Source: Deltaproteobacteria bacterium
Lineage (GTDB): Bacteria > Desulfobacterota > Binatia > Binatales > Binataceae
Length of the DNA stretch: 64,000 nt
Direction: 5' to 3'
Assembly: GCA_003135135.1 (NCBI GenBank)
Contig: PLDK01000044.1
Span: forward strand, 58,879-122,878
The notes under the pieces are model-generated. The model was not told where the DNA came from. It saw only the letters and a list, made by a program, of their open reading frames with translations, and did no database searches. The translations under genes and the position numbers were made by a program. This document shows positions 1-8,567 of the stretch, in pieces (within the stretch, counting starts at the first letter, position 1; every line of letters begins with the position of its first letter).

Positions 1-2
1 CG

Positions 3-437
3 GCCGATCTCAAAGGGTCGCGGCAGGCGATGGGAGCAGAGGTGCTCGCGCGGGTCAGCGAGTGGACGGCGGCCACACTGTTGTCGCTCGCGATGCGTCT
101 GGCGGCGCGGGCGCGCCCGTTCAATCTGATCGTCACCAACGTTCCCGGACCGCAGATCCCGCTTTACATGATCGACTCGCGGCTGTTGGCCGGATATCCA
201 ATCGGGCCGCTGTTTTTGGATCAATCGCTCAACATCGCGCTGCTCAGCTACGACGGCCGGTTGTATTGGGGATTCAATGGGGACTGGGATGTGCTGCCCG
301 ATCTTGGCGATCTCGTTGCGGCAACTCGCGCATCGTTCGACCAGTTGCTCCAGGCAACTGAGACGGCGCAGGTTCGAACGCGCGCGCGCAGCCGCCGACC
401 GCCGGCGAAGCATTTCTCAGGCGAGCGGAAACGCTAA
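3..437 (+). CDS. WS/DGAT-family acyltransferase, C-terminal fragment (5' end outside window)
   Basis: The frame is open from the first base of the window, so the start lies upstream. The visible 144 residues match the C-terminal domain of bifunctional wax ester synthase/diacylglycerol acyltransferases (DUF1298 type): a VTNVPGP motif, then IGPLFLDQSLNIALLSYDG, then the tail with WDVLPDL. This domain follows the condensation-like domain carrying the HHxxxDG active site, which is not in view. Family members join acyl-CoA to long-chain alcohols or diacylglycerol to make storage lipids. The last 20 residues are Arg-rich and probably disordered. The family call is good; the acceptor substrate cannot be inferred. 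Confidence 0.8.
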   Translation, partial: ADLKGSRQAMGAEVLARVSEWTAATLLSLAMRLAARARPFNLIVTNVPGPQIPLYMIDSRLLAGYPIGPLFLDQSLNIALLSYDGRLYWGFNGDWDVLPDLGDLVAATRASFDQLLQATETAQVRTRARSRRPPAKHFSGERKR

Positions 438-480
438 TCGATGCTGAACGAAGGGCGGCCTTTTTCGCCAGCGTTCCTGA

Positions 481-750
481 TTAATCCTGGGGCCCTTGGG
501 CGGTCTTCGGACCGTGGCATGCTGCGACCTCAGCGACTGTGGAGCCAAGATCCGAGGCGATCTTCGCGTCAGTGAAACCCGCCTGCTCCTGATTCTTCAC
601 GGCGTTGCAGTCTACGGGAGCGTTCGACGGGGAAAACATGCTGCATCCTGAAATTCCGCCGGCCAGGATCAGCATTCCGAAAGTGGCCGTAAGTATTAGC
701 TTGCCGGGTACCCGCATGCGACGATTCCTCCCCATCGATTTTTCCGACAC
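481..750 (-). CDS. small putative lipoprotein
   Basis: An 89-residue protein with a basic N-terminus, a hydrophobic segment (about residues 15-33) and an ISGC lipobox with Cys36, so it is probably exported and lipidated. The mature part is short (about 53 residues) and contains two further Cys and the stretch DAKIASDLGSTVAEVAAC. I do not recognise a family. The outer start is GTG; an internal ATG five codons later is preceded by GGAA at good spacing and may be the real start. It lies downstream of the restriction-modification genes on the same strand, separated by about 30 bases, but need not belong to that unit. Confidence 0.55.
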   Translation of the reverse strand: MSEKSMGRNRRMRVPGKLILTATFGMLILAGGISGCSMFSPSNAPVDCNAVKNQEQAGFTDAKIASDLGSTVAEVAACHGPKTAQGPQD

Positions 751-779
751 CTCAATTTATGCCCTAGATGCAGATGCAA

Positions 780-899
780 CTAATGGTCTAGTTTCTTGAG
801 TAGCGCCTTGGTGACCGCATCCTTCCAGTTGCCTTCGATTTTCAGAACGTCCGGCGCGGGGCCGGGTGGCTTTCGCGGCTCCTTGGGTTTCTTATTCAT
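780..899 (-). CDS. 39-residue basic protein overlapping the nuclease stop
   Basis: A short ORF whose ATG overlaps the last 8 bases of the nuclease gene, so translation is probably coupled. The product is Lys/Pro-rich at the N-terminus (MNKKPKEPRKPPGP) and then has an amphipathic part with DVLKIEGNWKDAVTKALLKK. The pattern of a Pro-rich head followed by LKIEGxWxDAxxKAL resembles short conserved bacterial ORFs I have seen annotated as hypothetical proteins; that is memory, not a search. Position and overlap suggest that it belongs to the restriction-modification operon. Function unknown. Confidence 0.6.
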   Translation of the reverse strand: MNKKPKEPRKPPGPAPDVLKIEGNWKDAVTKALLKKLDH

Positions 900-1626
900 C
901 GTGTGAGACCTTTCCGTTGGCGAAGCGTCGGCTATATTCGCGACTGATTCGGGTGAGAATGGCTCCGTAGTCTAGTTCGGTCGCCTTAAGATCGCCCCAC
1001 TCAAAGGGATACGGTTCCACGTTCGTCGCTCGATACCGAAGCACCAGAAACTCATCGAATTTGGGCGCGACTTCTTCAGCGAGCCGCGCTTCTGCCTCGG
1101 AAGCTTCCTGATACGGATGGTGATTCTTCTTGCCATCGGTCGGCGTAGTCTTGGTGCCGTCGTATGCGGTACAGGAAAGGGCATGGTTGATGCCAACGAT
1201 GCCAACGCAGATCGGGTCTCCAGCACCTTTCTTGAACTGCCTGATCTGATCTGTAAGGTCTCGCTTAACACGATCGATCTGCTTGATCATCGCCTTTGCG
1301 AGAATCTTTACTTCCACGCCGATTTCCACGGTTGCAACCTGACCACGCGCTACTGTGAACCGAGGGTCTTGGACAGCCTCGGCTCTTGGAACGATCTCGC
1401 CGAAGGTTCCATCGCCGCGTCTCGCGCGTATGCCCCGGCGCGTATTGCGCGTGTTCACAACGCGCTCTCGGTTGCCAATTCGAGCAACCAATCGCGCCGA
1501 CTTCCCTAAAATGTATAAGTCCTCATAGAGATGTATCGCGATGAAGTCGCCGAGGCTGGGATTGCGATGCAAATAGCGCGTACCCTCGAAGGTCTGCCTG
1601 AATGCATCTAAGAGCCGATAGGACAC
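892..1626 (-). CDS. probable type II restriction endonuclease
   Basis: A 244-residue protein starting at GTG five bases below the stop of a DNA methyltransferase, which is the usual arrangement of a restriction-modification pair. Residues 98-107 read ATVEIGVEVK: E101 and the E105-V106-K107 triplet fit the (D/E)xK half of a PD-(D/E)xK nuclease core, followed by a charged helix. No membrane segment. The later part contains GDPICVGIVGINHA, a plausible core beta strand. Family and recognition site are not identifiable by eye; the call rests on the EVK motif and the neighbour. Alternative: another accessory protein of the methyltransferase. Confidence 0.6.
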   Translation of the reverse strand: MSYRLLDAFRQTFEGTRYLHRNPSLGDFIAIHLYEDLYILGKSARLVARIGNRERVVNTRNTRRGIRARRGDGTFGEIVPRAEAVQDPRFTVARGQVATVEIGVEVKILAKAMIKQIDRVKRDLTDQIRQFKKGAGDPICVGIVGINHALSCTAYDGTKTTPTDGKKNHHPYQEASEAEARLAEEVAPKFDEFLVLRYRATNVEPYPFEWGDLKATELDYGAILTRISREYSRRFANGKVSHDE

Positions 1627-1630
1627 GAGG

Positions 1631-2599
1631 TTAATCGAGGAGTTCCGCTTCTACTGCGCCGACCATCCGGCGCAACGCTATTGCTCGCCCTATCCTCGTC
1701 CGCGCCAACATCGCATATGTCGGGTCAATCTCGCTACTCACTGAATTTCGTCCCGTCTGGATAGCGGCAACCGCCGTTGAACCCGTACCAGCAAAGGGAT
1801 CAGCCACGGTATCGCCTGCAAATGAAAACATGCGGATCAACCGCTCCGCCAAATCAACGGGGTACGGCGCTGGATGGCCTTCGCGGGTAGATGCACCTTT
1901 GATGTCTACCCAGAAGGAACGAAACCAGCTTTGCATCTCGTTCTTGGTGAGCATCGAAAGAGCCTTTTGTGTTGGCGTCACAGACCGATATTGACCGCCC
2001 TTGCGAAAGAACAGAATGTGCTCAATATCGTTTTTGATAACTTGCCCCGGTTGGTACGGTTTCCCGTAAAATCCCGTGCCGTTGCCTTCCGCTTCGGTCG
2101 CGCCGTTAGCGATCTTGTACCAGAGGATCGGCGTCAGACAATCAAGACCGATGCGGCGCATCCGCACTTGAATATCAGCGTGCAACGGCACTACGTAGTG
2201 GCGACCACCCTTTTTTCGTGAAACGCACACATCGCCGACAACGCAACAAATTCGCCCACCTGGAACGAGTATTCGGACGCACTGCTGCCATGCCTTGTCG
2301 AGTTCGTCAAGAAACTGCTCATAGTCCTCGATGAATCCCATTTGCGCGGCTGACCGCCGGTATTCCTTTAGAGTCCAGTATGGTGGCGACGTAACTATCA
2401 GGTGGACCGAAGCGTCCTCGATCCATGATAAATCGCGGGCATCACTTACCCTGATTCGGTGCAGGGTCCGGTTGAAAGGGCGGGGCCAAGGCTTGGTGCG
2501 GTAACGCTCGTTGGCGCGCAACAGAGAGCGCAAGCCTTCCGGCGTATTGTCAGCAGCATCGCTCTCATAACTTACCGCCACCTCTTGCATCATCACCAC
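1631..2599 (-). CDS. DNA methyltransferase of an R-M system (TSPPYW type, beta-class order)
   Basis: A 322-residue amino-methyltransferase. The catalytic motif TSPPYW is at residues 70-75 and the SAM-binding motif DPFAGTGST at 267-275, so motif IV precedes motif I, the beta-class order. TSPPYW favours N4-cytosine methylation, but DPPY/SPPY proteins are mixed and N6-adenine is not excluded. The middle part carries the variable target-recognition region, with GxxxCVVGDVCVSRKKGGR around residues 118-134. The start is GTG followed by GTG-ATG-ATG, with AGGA upstream. It is the first gene of the R-M operon; its presumed role is to protect the host DNA from the neighbouring nuclease. Confidence 0.85.
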   Translation of the reverse strand: MVMMQEVAVSYESDAADNTPEGLRSLLRANERYRTKPWPRPFNRTLHRIRVSDARDLSWIEDASVHLIVTSPPYWTLKEYRRSAAQMGFIEDYEQFLDELDKAWQQCVRILVPGGRICCVVGDVCVSRKKGGRHYVVPLHADIQVRMRRIGLDCLTPILWYKIANGATEAEGNGTGFYGKPYQPGQVIKNDIEHILFFRKGGQYRSVTPTQKALSMLTKNEMQSWFRSFWVDIKGASTREGHPAPYPVDLAERLIRMFSFAGDTVADPFAGTGSTAVAAIQTGRNSVSSEIDPTYAMLARTRIGRAIALRRMVGAVEAELLD

Positions 2600-2680
2600 C
2601 CCAACGTCCTTTTGCCTCGAATGCTTCTTAGCGTCAACGCCAATGCCGCCTGTTTGTTCACACTCTTATTCACAACCCCG

Positions 2681-3000
2681 TCAAAATGGCGTCCCTTGTA
2701 TCGGAGCCGGCGGAAGTGTCGCCACTGGCTCGCGATAGCGCAACCTCTTGCCTTCCGCACTCCGAATCGCACGCGCAAGCCGTTCGCCGTCATCTACTTT
2801 GCGCGCATTCCAGCGGAAGTCAAATTCTGCAACGTACCGATGCAAGTGCTTGCGGCTGACGTTGTGGAAAGTCCCGTAGATGCCGCGCTTGAGCAGGGAG
2901 AACGAAGATTCAACGGTGTTGCTGTGCGTGCCGTCCGGCTTCAATCGAGGCTTTCCCGAAATTGCGTCAAGTAAATACTCCCCGCGGATTCCTGGGCGTG
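2681..3000 (-). pseudogene. ISXO2/IS1595-type transposase, C-terminal remnant
   Basis: The translated minus strand contains GTHSNTVESSFSLLKRGIYG and then HLHRYVAEFDFRWNARK, the very characteristic end of the ISXO2-like DDE transposase domain. Typical proteins of the family are about 300 residues; only about the last 100 are present. The open frame continues upstream to about 3091, but that portion no longer resembles the family, so the 5' part (zinc-finger N-terminus and first catalytic Asp) has been deleted or frameshifted. I saw no clear terminal inverted repeats. It flanks the restriction-modification genes and supports an origin of this end by transfer. Confidence 0.75.
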
Positions 3001-3084
3001 CAACGCGGATGCGTCGCGGGTCAGCGCGACCGTCGAGGCATGGCGAGCCAGCTCGGCACGACGCGGGGCGGTCTTGACGCACGT

Positions 3085-3113
3085 CTATCACAAAACCTCG
3101 TTTATCTTATAAA
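3085..3113 (+). promoter_or_regulatory. candidate promoter for metY-metXW
   Basis: TATAAA (3108-3113) is a good -10 element. Seventeen bases upstream lies CTATCA, a weak -35 (3 of 6). The distance to the metY ATG is about 40 bases, too short for a SAM riboswitch. Inference from consensus only. Confidence 0.3.
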
Positions 3114-3151
3114 ATCGGCCAAATGATCGAATCCATGTATTGGGGAAGCTA

Positions 3152-4459
3152 ATGGCAGACAGTAATTCCAAATATCGGCTGGGGACGCTCGGGCTTCACG
3201 CCGGACAGGAGAAGGATCCCACCACCAACGCACGGGCCGTGCCGATTTACGCGACCTCGTCGTATTTGTTCAACGACACGGAACACGCATCGAACCTGTT
3301 CGCGCTCAAAGAGTTCGGGAACATCTACTCGCGGTTGATGAACCCGACCAACGACGTGTTGGAGAAGCGACTGGCGGCCCTGGAGGGCGGGGCGGCAGGA
3401 CTCGCTTTTGCGTCGGGCCAGGCTGCAATCAACGCCGCCATCCTGACCATCGCCCACAGCGGCCAAAACATCATCTCGGCCACCAGCCTGTATGGCGGTA
3501 CGTGGACGCTGTTCACGCAGACCTTCAGGCAGCTCGGCGTCGAGGTGCGTTTCTTCGATTCCGCCAAGCCCGAGGAAATCAGCAAGCTGGTGGACGACAA
3601 GACGCGGCTGGTTTACCTCGAGACGCTGGGAAATCCAAAGAATGACGTCCCGGACTTCCGCAAGATCTCGGACCTGGCCCACAGTCACGGCCTGCCGGTG
3701 GTCATAGACAACACGGTGATGACGCCGTGGCTGTACCGGCCGATCGAAGACGGCGCCGACATCATTGTTCACTCGACCACCAAGTTCATCGGCGGGCACG
3801 GGACGCACATCGGCGGGGCGATCGTCGATAGTGCGAAGTTCAAGTGGGGTGACAACCCGAAGAAATGGCCCGAATTCTGCGCGCCCAGTCCGTCGTACCA
3901 CGGGATGGTGTTCGAGGAGGCGCTGCGGCCCATCGGCAATATCGCCTACATCCTGCACATCCGCACGCATTGGCTGCGCGATACCGGCGCGTGCATGAGC
4001 CCGTTTGCGGCGTTCCTCTTCATCCAAGGGCTGGAGACGCTGCACCTGCGGATGCCCCGGCACTGCGAAAACGCATTGAAGGTCGCCAAGCACCTCGAGC
4101 AGCATCGATCCGTGGATTGGGTGAACTATCCCGGTCTGCCAAGCCACAAGGACTACGAGAACGCGCGCAAGTACCTGCCCAAGGGCCAGGGCGCCATCAT
4201 TGGGTTCGGCATCAAGGGCGGGCGTGATGCCGGCGTGAAGTTTATCAATAACGTCAAGCTGATGAGCCATCTGGCCAATATCGGCGACGCCAAGACGCTG
4301 GTTATTCATCCCGCCTCGACGACGCATTCGCAGCTCACGCGCGAGGAGCAGTTGAGCACCGGGGTGACGCCCGAGTACGTTCGCCTGTCAGTGGGGATCG
4401 AGGACATCGAGGACATCATCGAGGATCTCGATCAGGCGCTGGCGGCTTCGCAAGGGTAA
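3152..4459 (+). CDS. metY: O-acetylhomoserine sulfhydrylase (aminocarboxypropyltransferase)
   Basis: Cys/Met-metabolism PLP enzyme that makes homocysteine from O-acetylhomoserine and sulfide. It has the long MetY-type form, 435 residues against about 400 for cystathionine gamma-synthases. Visible: the opening LGTLHAGQ-like segment (TLGLHAGQEKDPTTNARAVP), the substrate and phosphate loops (YSRLMNPTNDVLEKRLAALEGG; SGQAA), and the PLP lysine in HSTTKFIGGHG (K211). The conserved HPASTTHSQL near the C-terminus is also present. I chose the ATG preceded by GGGGAAG rather than an upstream in-frame TTG. It ends 8 bases before metXW, so the gene making the acetylated substrate is in the same operon. 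Confidence 0.95.
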   Translation: MADSNSKYRLGTLGLHAGQEKDPTTNARAVPIYATSSYLFNDTEHASNLFALKEFGNIYSRLMNPTNDVLEKRLAALEGGAAGLAFASGQAAINAAILTIAHSGQNIISATSLYGGTWTLFTQTFRQLGVEVRFFDSAKPEEISKLVDDKTRLVYLETLGNPKNDVPDFRKISDLAHSHGLPVVIDNTVMTPWLYRPIEDGADIIVHSTTKFIGGHGTHIGGAIVDSAKFKWGDNPKKWPEFCAPSPSYHGMVFEEALRPIGNIAYILHIRTHWLRDTGACMSPFAAFLFIQGLETLHLRMPRHCENALKVAKHLEQHRSVDWVNYPGLPSHKDYENARKYLPKGQGAIIGFGIKGGRDAGVKFINNVKLMSHLANIGDAKTLVIHPASTTHSQLTREEQLSTGVTPEYVRLSVGIEDIEDIIEDLDQALAASQG

Positions 4460-4467
4460 ACGAGCCA

Positions 4468-6315
4468 GTGGATAGACGTGGCACGCAGCCGCTGGCTCAT
4501 CAGGCGAAGGTGGGGCAGGGCGATTTCGACAGCAGCGACGCGGTCCGTACCGCAGCGCCGCTGCTGCATGCCAAGCAGGTTACCTTCGACACTGCGCTCA
4601 AACTGGAACTCGGCGGCGAACTGCCGTCGGTCACCGTTACTTACGAGACTTACGGGAATCTGAACGAGGCGGGCGACAACGCCGTCCTGATCTGCCACGC
4701 CATCAGCGGCGACTCGCACGTGGCCCGGCACGACGACGCGGATTCTCCCGGATGGTGGGATATCGTCGTGGGCCCGGGCCGGTTCATCGATACCGACCGC
4801 TATTTCGTCATCTGCGCCAACATCCTGGGCGGATGCCGCGGCACTACCGGCCCCAACAGCATCGACCCGCTCACCGGCCATCCGTATGCGGCGGACTTTC
4901 CCACCGTAACCATTGCCGACTCTGTCGAAGTGCAGCGACGGCTGATAGACCACCTCGGCGTGGGCAGGCTGCTGGCGGTGATCGGCGGCTCGATGGGCGG
5001 TCATCAGGCGATCACCTGGGCAACCCACTATCCGCAGCGGGTGCGTGGATGCGTGGCGCTGGCGACCGCGCCCCGGCTAACCAGCCAGGCGCTGGCGTTC
5101 GACGTAGTTGCACGCAATGCGATCATGCACGACCCGCACTATCACGGCGGGCGATATTACGGAGAGCAGGGGCCGGCGGTGGGCCTGGCGCTGGCGCGGA
5201 TGCTCGGGCACATCACGTACCTGTCGCGCGAATCGATGACCGCGAAATTCGGTCCCAGCCGCCTGCGTCCGCGGCAGGTCGCCACGGCGTTTGAAAAAAA
5301 GTTTTCGGTCGGCGCTTACCTGGGTTACCAGGGCGACAGATTTGTCGAGCGGTTTGACGCGAACAGCTACGTCACGCTGTCGATGATGATGGACATGTTT
5401 GACGTGGGCGATACGCCCGCGGCGCTGCAGGCAGCGCTCGCGCCATCGCAGTGCCAGTGGCTGGTGATAAGCTTCAGCAGCGATTGGCTGTTCCCGCCCG
5501 AAGAGGGCCGCGAGATCGCCGACGCCCTGCTGGCGCTGGACAAGCCCGTGTCGTATTGCGAGGTTACCAGCTCCAGCGGCCACGACGCGTTCCTGCTCGC
5601 CGACAGTGTCGAGACTTACGGCGGGATGATCCGCGGCTTCTTTGCCAATCTATCCGCGACGCCGAAGGTCGTCGAGCGTAGCCAGGCGCCGGCGCCAACG
5701 CCATCATCGGGCACATTTTTTCAGGGCGACCGCGTGGATCTGCGAATCCTGGTGGACCAGATTCCGCTCGACAGCAGCGTGCTGGACTTGGGATGCGGCA
5801 GCGGCCAACTGATGTCCGAACTCGTCGCCAGGGGCCAGTCCCGCGTCGTGGGCGTCGAGGTGGACGAGAAGGCCGTTCTCGCCTGCGTACGGCGCGGACT
5901 GAACGTCATCCATGCCGACCTCAACCGCGGATTGACGGGCTTTCGCGATCGGCATTTCGACGTGGTAGTGCTCTCGCAGGCCTTGCAGTGCATCGAAGAC
6001 ACCAAAGGCATCCTGCGCGAGATCACCCGCGTCGGCGGGCTTGGCATCGTCAGTTTTCCGAATTTCGCGTATCGCAAGATGCGGGAGATGTATTACGAAC
6101 TGGGCCGCTCACCCAAGCTGCCGGGGCTTTATGGCTACGAATGGTACGACACCCCGAATCGTCGATTCGCTTCGATCGTCGATGTTCGTGAGCTCTGCCA
6201 TGCAATCGGCGTTCGGGTGCTGCGCGAGATCTGCCTGAACAGCGAATCAGGCCAGGAAGTCCACGACGACCCGAACCTGAACGCCGACATCGCAATGTTC
6301 TTCATCAGCGGCTGA
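4468..6315 (+). CDS. metX: MetX-MetW fusion: homoserine O-acetyltransferase with C-terminal MetW methyltransferase-like domain
   Basis: A 615-residue two-domain protein. Residues about 30-400 are the alpha/beta-hydrolase MetX: nucleophile elbow GGSMGG with Ser175, Asp339 in SSDWLFPPE and His372 in SSGHDAF complete the triad; NILGGCRGTTGP and the lid are intact. After a Pro/Ala linker (about 400-425), residues 425-615 are a MetW-type class I methyltransferase fold, with the SAM loop VLDLGCGSGQ (438-447) and the family signatures SFPNF and YEWYDTPN. metX and metW are usually separate neighbouring genes; here they are one reading frame. Start is GTG. Function: activates homoserine (acetyl donor assumed; MetX proteins can use succinyl) for the MetY reaction encoded just upstream. 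MetW's own activity is poorly defined. Confidence 0.93.
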   Translation: MDRRGTQPLAHQAKVGQGDFDSSDAVRTAAPLLHAKQVTFDTALKLELGGELPSVTVTYETYGNLNEAGDNAVLICHAISGDSHVARHDDADSPGWWDIVVGPGRFIDTDRYFVICANILGGCRGTTGPNSIDPLTGHPYAADFPTVTIADSVEVQRRLIDHLGVGRLLAVIGGSMGGHQAITWATHYPQRVRGCVALATAPRLTSQALAFDVVARNAIMHDPHYHGGRYYGEQGPAVGLALARMLGHITYLSRESMTAKFGPSRLRPRQVATAFEKKFSVGAYLGYQGDRFVERFDANSYVTLSMMMDMFDVGDTPAALQAALAPSQCQWLVISFSSDWLFPPEEGREIADALLALDKPVSYCEVTSSSGHDAFLLADSVETYGGMIRGFFANLSATPKVVERSQAPAPTPSSGTFFQGDRVDLRILVDQIPLDSSVLDLGCGSGQLMSELVARGQSRVVGVEVDEKAVLACVRRGLNVIHADLNRGLTGFRDRHFDVVVLSQALQCIEDTKGILREITRVGGLGIVSFPNFAYRKMREMYYELGRSPKLPGLYGYEWYDTPNRRFASIVDVRELCHAIGVRVLREICLNSESGQEVHDDPNLNADIAMFFISG

Positions 6316-6335
6316 AACGCCGAGATGGCGCCCGT

Positions 6336-7289
6336 TCAGATCCCGGCGCCTTTATCGAACTCCTCGCTGCGCACCTGCGCCTGCGTGATGTTGCTTCCGG
6401 ACGGCACGCTACGCGTGAGCCAGACATTGCCGCCGATGGTCGAGCCGCGGCCGATGGTGACCCGGCCGAGGATCGTCGCACCGGCATAGATCACGACGTC
6501 GTCTTCCACGATGGGATGCCTGGGGATGCCTTTGATCAGGGTGCCGTCTGCGCCAACCGGAAAGCTCTTCGCCCCCAGCGTGACGGCCTGATACAAGCGC
6601 ACCCGCCGGCCGATGATTGCCGTCTCTCCGATGACCACGCCGGTGCCGTGGTCGATGAAAAAACTCGCGCCGATCTTCGCCCCCGGGTGGATATCGATAC
6701 CGGTTGCCGAGTGCGCAAGCTCTGCGATGATGCGGGCGAGCAGCGGGACACCCAGCAGATAGAGTTGGTGAGCGAGGCGATGGTGGGTGATGGCCCAGAT
6801 GCCCGGGTAGCAGACCCGTACCTCTTCGACGCTCTTGGCCGCGGGGTCGCCCTGGTAGGCAGCCAAAATATCGTTTTCGAGTAATGCACGCACCTCCGGC
6901 AGACGTGCGGCAAACTCGCGGGTTATCCGGGTCGCCTGTTGTGCTTGATCGCGACTGCTCTGGTCCGGTTGCCGGGATGCAAATTGCAGTTCCAGGCGCA
7001 CCTGGTTGACCAGCGAACGCAGCGCCGCATCGAGCGTTTGCCCGACAAAGTAATCGATACCCTCGTCGGTAAGATCCGGCAGCACGAAGTGCGTGGGAAA
7101 AAGCGCCGCGAACAGTCCGTCGATGATGCGCGCGACCGCCTTCCTCGATGGCAGCGGGGCGGCCTGCTCGTGTTTGCCTGCCGCTTGCGATCCAGCGCGG
7201 GAGGCGCGCAGCTCGGCGACGATCGTGTCAAGGTTCCAATCCGAGCCCGCAATCCCGCCGCTACCGTCTTCCTCATCTCGCGGTTTCAA
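6336..7289 (-). CDS. cysE: serine O-acetyltransferase
   Basis: A 317-residue left-handed beta-helix acyltransferase. An alpha-helical N-terminal region (about 1-170) is followed by hexapeptide repeats from HPGAKIGASFFIDHGTGVVIGE onward; the catalytic His lies in the FIDHGTG segment, and KRHP-like GIPRHPIVEDDVVIYAGATILG follows. It makes O-acetylserine from serine and acetyl-CoA for cysteine synthase, whose gene lies immediately upstream with a gap of about 12 bases, so cysK and cysE form an operon. The longer N-terminus resembles plant/EpsC-like serine acetyltransferases more than the shortest bacterial ones. Converges with metXW, with only 20 bases between the stops. Confidence 0.93.
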   Translation of the reverse strand: MKPRDEEDGSGGIAGSDWNLDTIVAELRASRAGSQAAGKHEQAAPLPSRKAVARIIDGLFAALFPTHFVLPDLTDEGIDYFVGQTLDAALRSLVNQVRLELQFASRQPDQSSRDQAQQATRITREFAARLPEVRALLENDILAAYQGDPAAKSVEEVRVCYPGIWAITHHRLAHQLYLLGVPLLARIIAELAHSATGIDIHPGAKIGASFFIDHGTGVVIGETAIIGRRVRLYQAVTLGAKSFPVGADGTLIKGIPRHPIVEDDVVIYAGATILGRVTIGRGSTIGGNVWLTRSVPSGSNITQAQVRSEEFDKGAGI

Positions 7290-7301
7290 TTTCCCGCTCC
7301 A

Positions 7302-8264
7302 TCAGCTATCAAAGAGACCCTCGAACAGGGTGGTACTCAGGTACCGCTCGCCGGAGTCGGGCAGTATGACGACGATCGTCTTGCCTGCATTCTGCGGACG
7401 TTTGGCGATCCGCGCGGCCACCGCCACGGCGGCCCCGCTCGAAATACCGGAGATTATCCCCTCCTCGCGTGCCAGGCGCAGCGCGTATTGGATCGACTCC
7501 TCGTTGGTAGCCGGTTCGATTTCGTCAACCAGCGAGAGATCCAGGACTTCCGGCACGAATCCGGCGCCGAGACCTTGAATCTTATGGGCCGAGGGCTTGA
7601 GCGGCTCACCCGCTCGAAACTGCCTGAGCACGGGACTCGCGGCCGGCTCAACAGCGACCGAAATGATCGGCTTTCCTTTGGTGCGCTTGATGTAGCGCGA
7701 GACTCCGGTGATAGTGCCGCCGGTGCCCACGCCTGACACAAAAATATCAACGGCGCCTTCGGTGTCGTCCCATATTTCCGGCCCGGTCGTCTTCTCGTGA
7801 ATCGCGGGATTCGCGGGGTTCTTAAACTGCTGCATAAGCACGTAGCGATCAGGCGCCGACGCCTTGATTTCCTCGGTCTTCGCGATCGCTCCGTTCATGC
7901 CCTTGGCTCCCTCCGTGAGCACCAGCTTCGCGCCGTATGCGATCAGCAATTTGCGGCGCTCGATACTCATCGTGTCCGGCATGGTTAAAGTCAGCGGGAG
8001 ATTACGGGCCGCGGCGACGAAGGCAAGCGCAATCCCCGTGTTTCCGCTGGTCGCCTCAACGAGTTCCTTGCCGGGACCCAGCAGTCCACGACGTTCGGCA
8101 TCCCAAACCATCGCGGCGCCGATTCGGCATTTGACGGAATAGGCGGGGTTACGCCCTTCAATCTTCGCAAGCACCGTAGCCGGGGCCCCATCGATGATAC
8201 GGTTTAGCCGTACCAGCGGTGTGTGCCCGATAGATTGTGAATTGTCCTCGTACCAATGCGGCAT
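7302..8264 (-). CDS. cysK: cysteine synthase A (O-acetylserine sulfhydrylase)
   Basis: A 320-residue fold-type II PLP enzyme. The Schiff-base Lys is K45 in [11 protein letters not shown], the substrate loop TSGNTG is at 72-77, and [10 protein letters not shown] binds the cofactor phosphate. The [20 protein letters not shown] segment is typical of CysK. An in-frame ATG exists 18 codons further upstream, but AAGGAGG sits 6 bases before the chosen ATG and the family starts here. It catalyses O-acetylserine plus sulfide to cysteine; the acetyltransferase is encoded just downstream. A tandem repeat and a TATAAC box lie in its leader. Confidence 0.95.
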   Translation of the reverse strand: MPHWYEDNSQSIGHTPLVRLNRIIDGAPATVLAKIEGRNPAYSVKCRIGAAMVWDAERRGLLGPGKELVEATSGNTGIALAFVAAARNLPLTLTMPDTMSIERRKLLIAYGAKLVLTEGAKGMNGAIAKTEEIKASAPDRYVLMQQFKNPANPAIHEKTTGPEIWDDTEGAVDIFVSGVGTGGTITGVSRYIKRTKGKPIISVAVEPAASPVLRQFRAGEPLKPSAHKIQGLGAGFVPEVLDLSLVDEIEPATNEESIQYALRLAREEGIISGISSGAAVAVAARIAKRPQNAGKTIVVILPDSGERYLSTTLFEGLFDS

Positions 8265-8315
8265 GAGGTCCTCCTTACAGTCTGTGGCCCGCTCGGCGTG
8301 CGGCGCCATCCAATA

Positions 8316-8341
8316 CATCTACACTTAACATTTACACTTAA
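8316..8341 (-). promoter_or_regulatory. tandem 13-base direct repeat in the cysK leader (possible operator)
   Basis: Two adjacent copies of TTAAGTGTARATG (minus strand) differ at one base. They lie 52-77 bases before the cysK ATG, downstream of a TATAAC -10-like box (8366-8371). This is a plausible binding site for a regulator of sulfur metabolism, or for a DNA-bending protein. Inference. Confidence 0.35.
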
Positions 8342-8365
8342 ACAATTTCGACACAAAAACTAATA

Positions 8366-8371
8366 GTTATA
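8366..8371 (-). promoter_or_regulatory. candidate -10 box for cysK-cysE
   Basis: TATAAC on the minus strand matches the sigma-70 -10 at five of six bases. No good -35 is found at 17 bases; TTGAGT is present at 15 bases. The surrounding AT-rich stretch stands out from the GC-rich background. The rest of the 8265-8567 gap holds no gene that I can support. Confidence 0.3.
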
Positions 8372-8567
8372 CGCCTGGCGGAGCTGACTCAAGCTGGTCC
8401 AGCTCGGTAATCTTTCCCGCTTACTAGGTACTTTTCCCTTGCGATCCGGGTGATTTTCCGATTCACCTTCCCGCTCCTTTGCTTCAGCGTAGATAGCAGT
8501 TGGCGCGCATAGCTCGCAGAGAAAATTCGCTGCGTAGCGAAGTCAGCCAGGAATCGGAAAGAAGCAG

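Noticed and set aside
3090..3151. SAM riboswitch before metY
   Set aside because: The leader is only about 40 bases and no stem pattern is visible.
3149..4327. 392-residue minus-strand open frame
   Set aside because: Antisense to metY with no domain; Arg/Val/Gln-rich translation.
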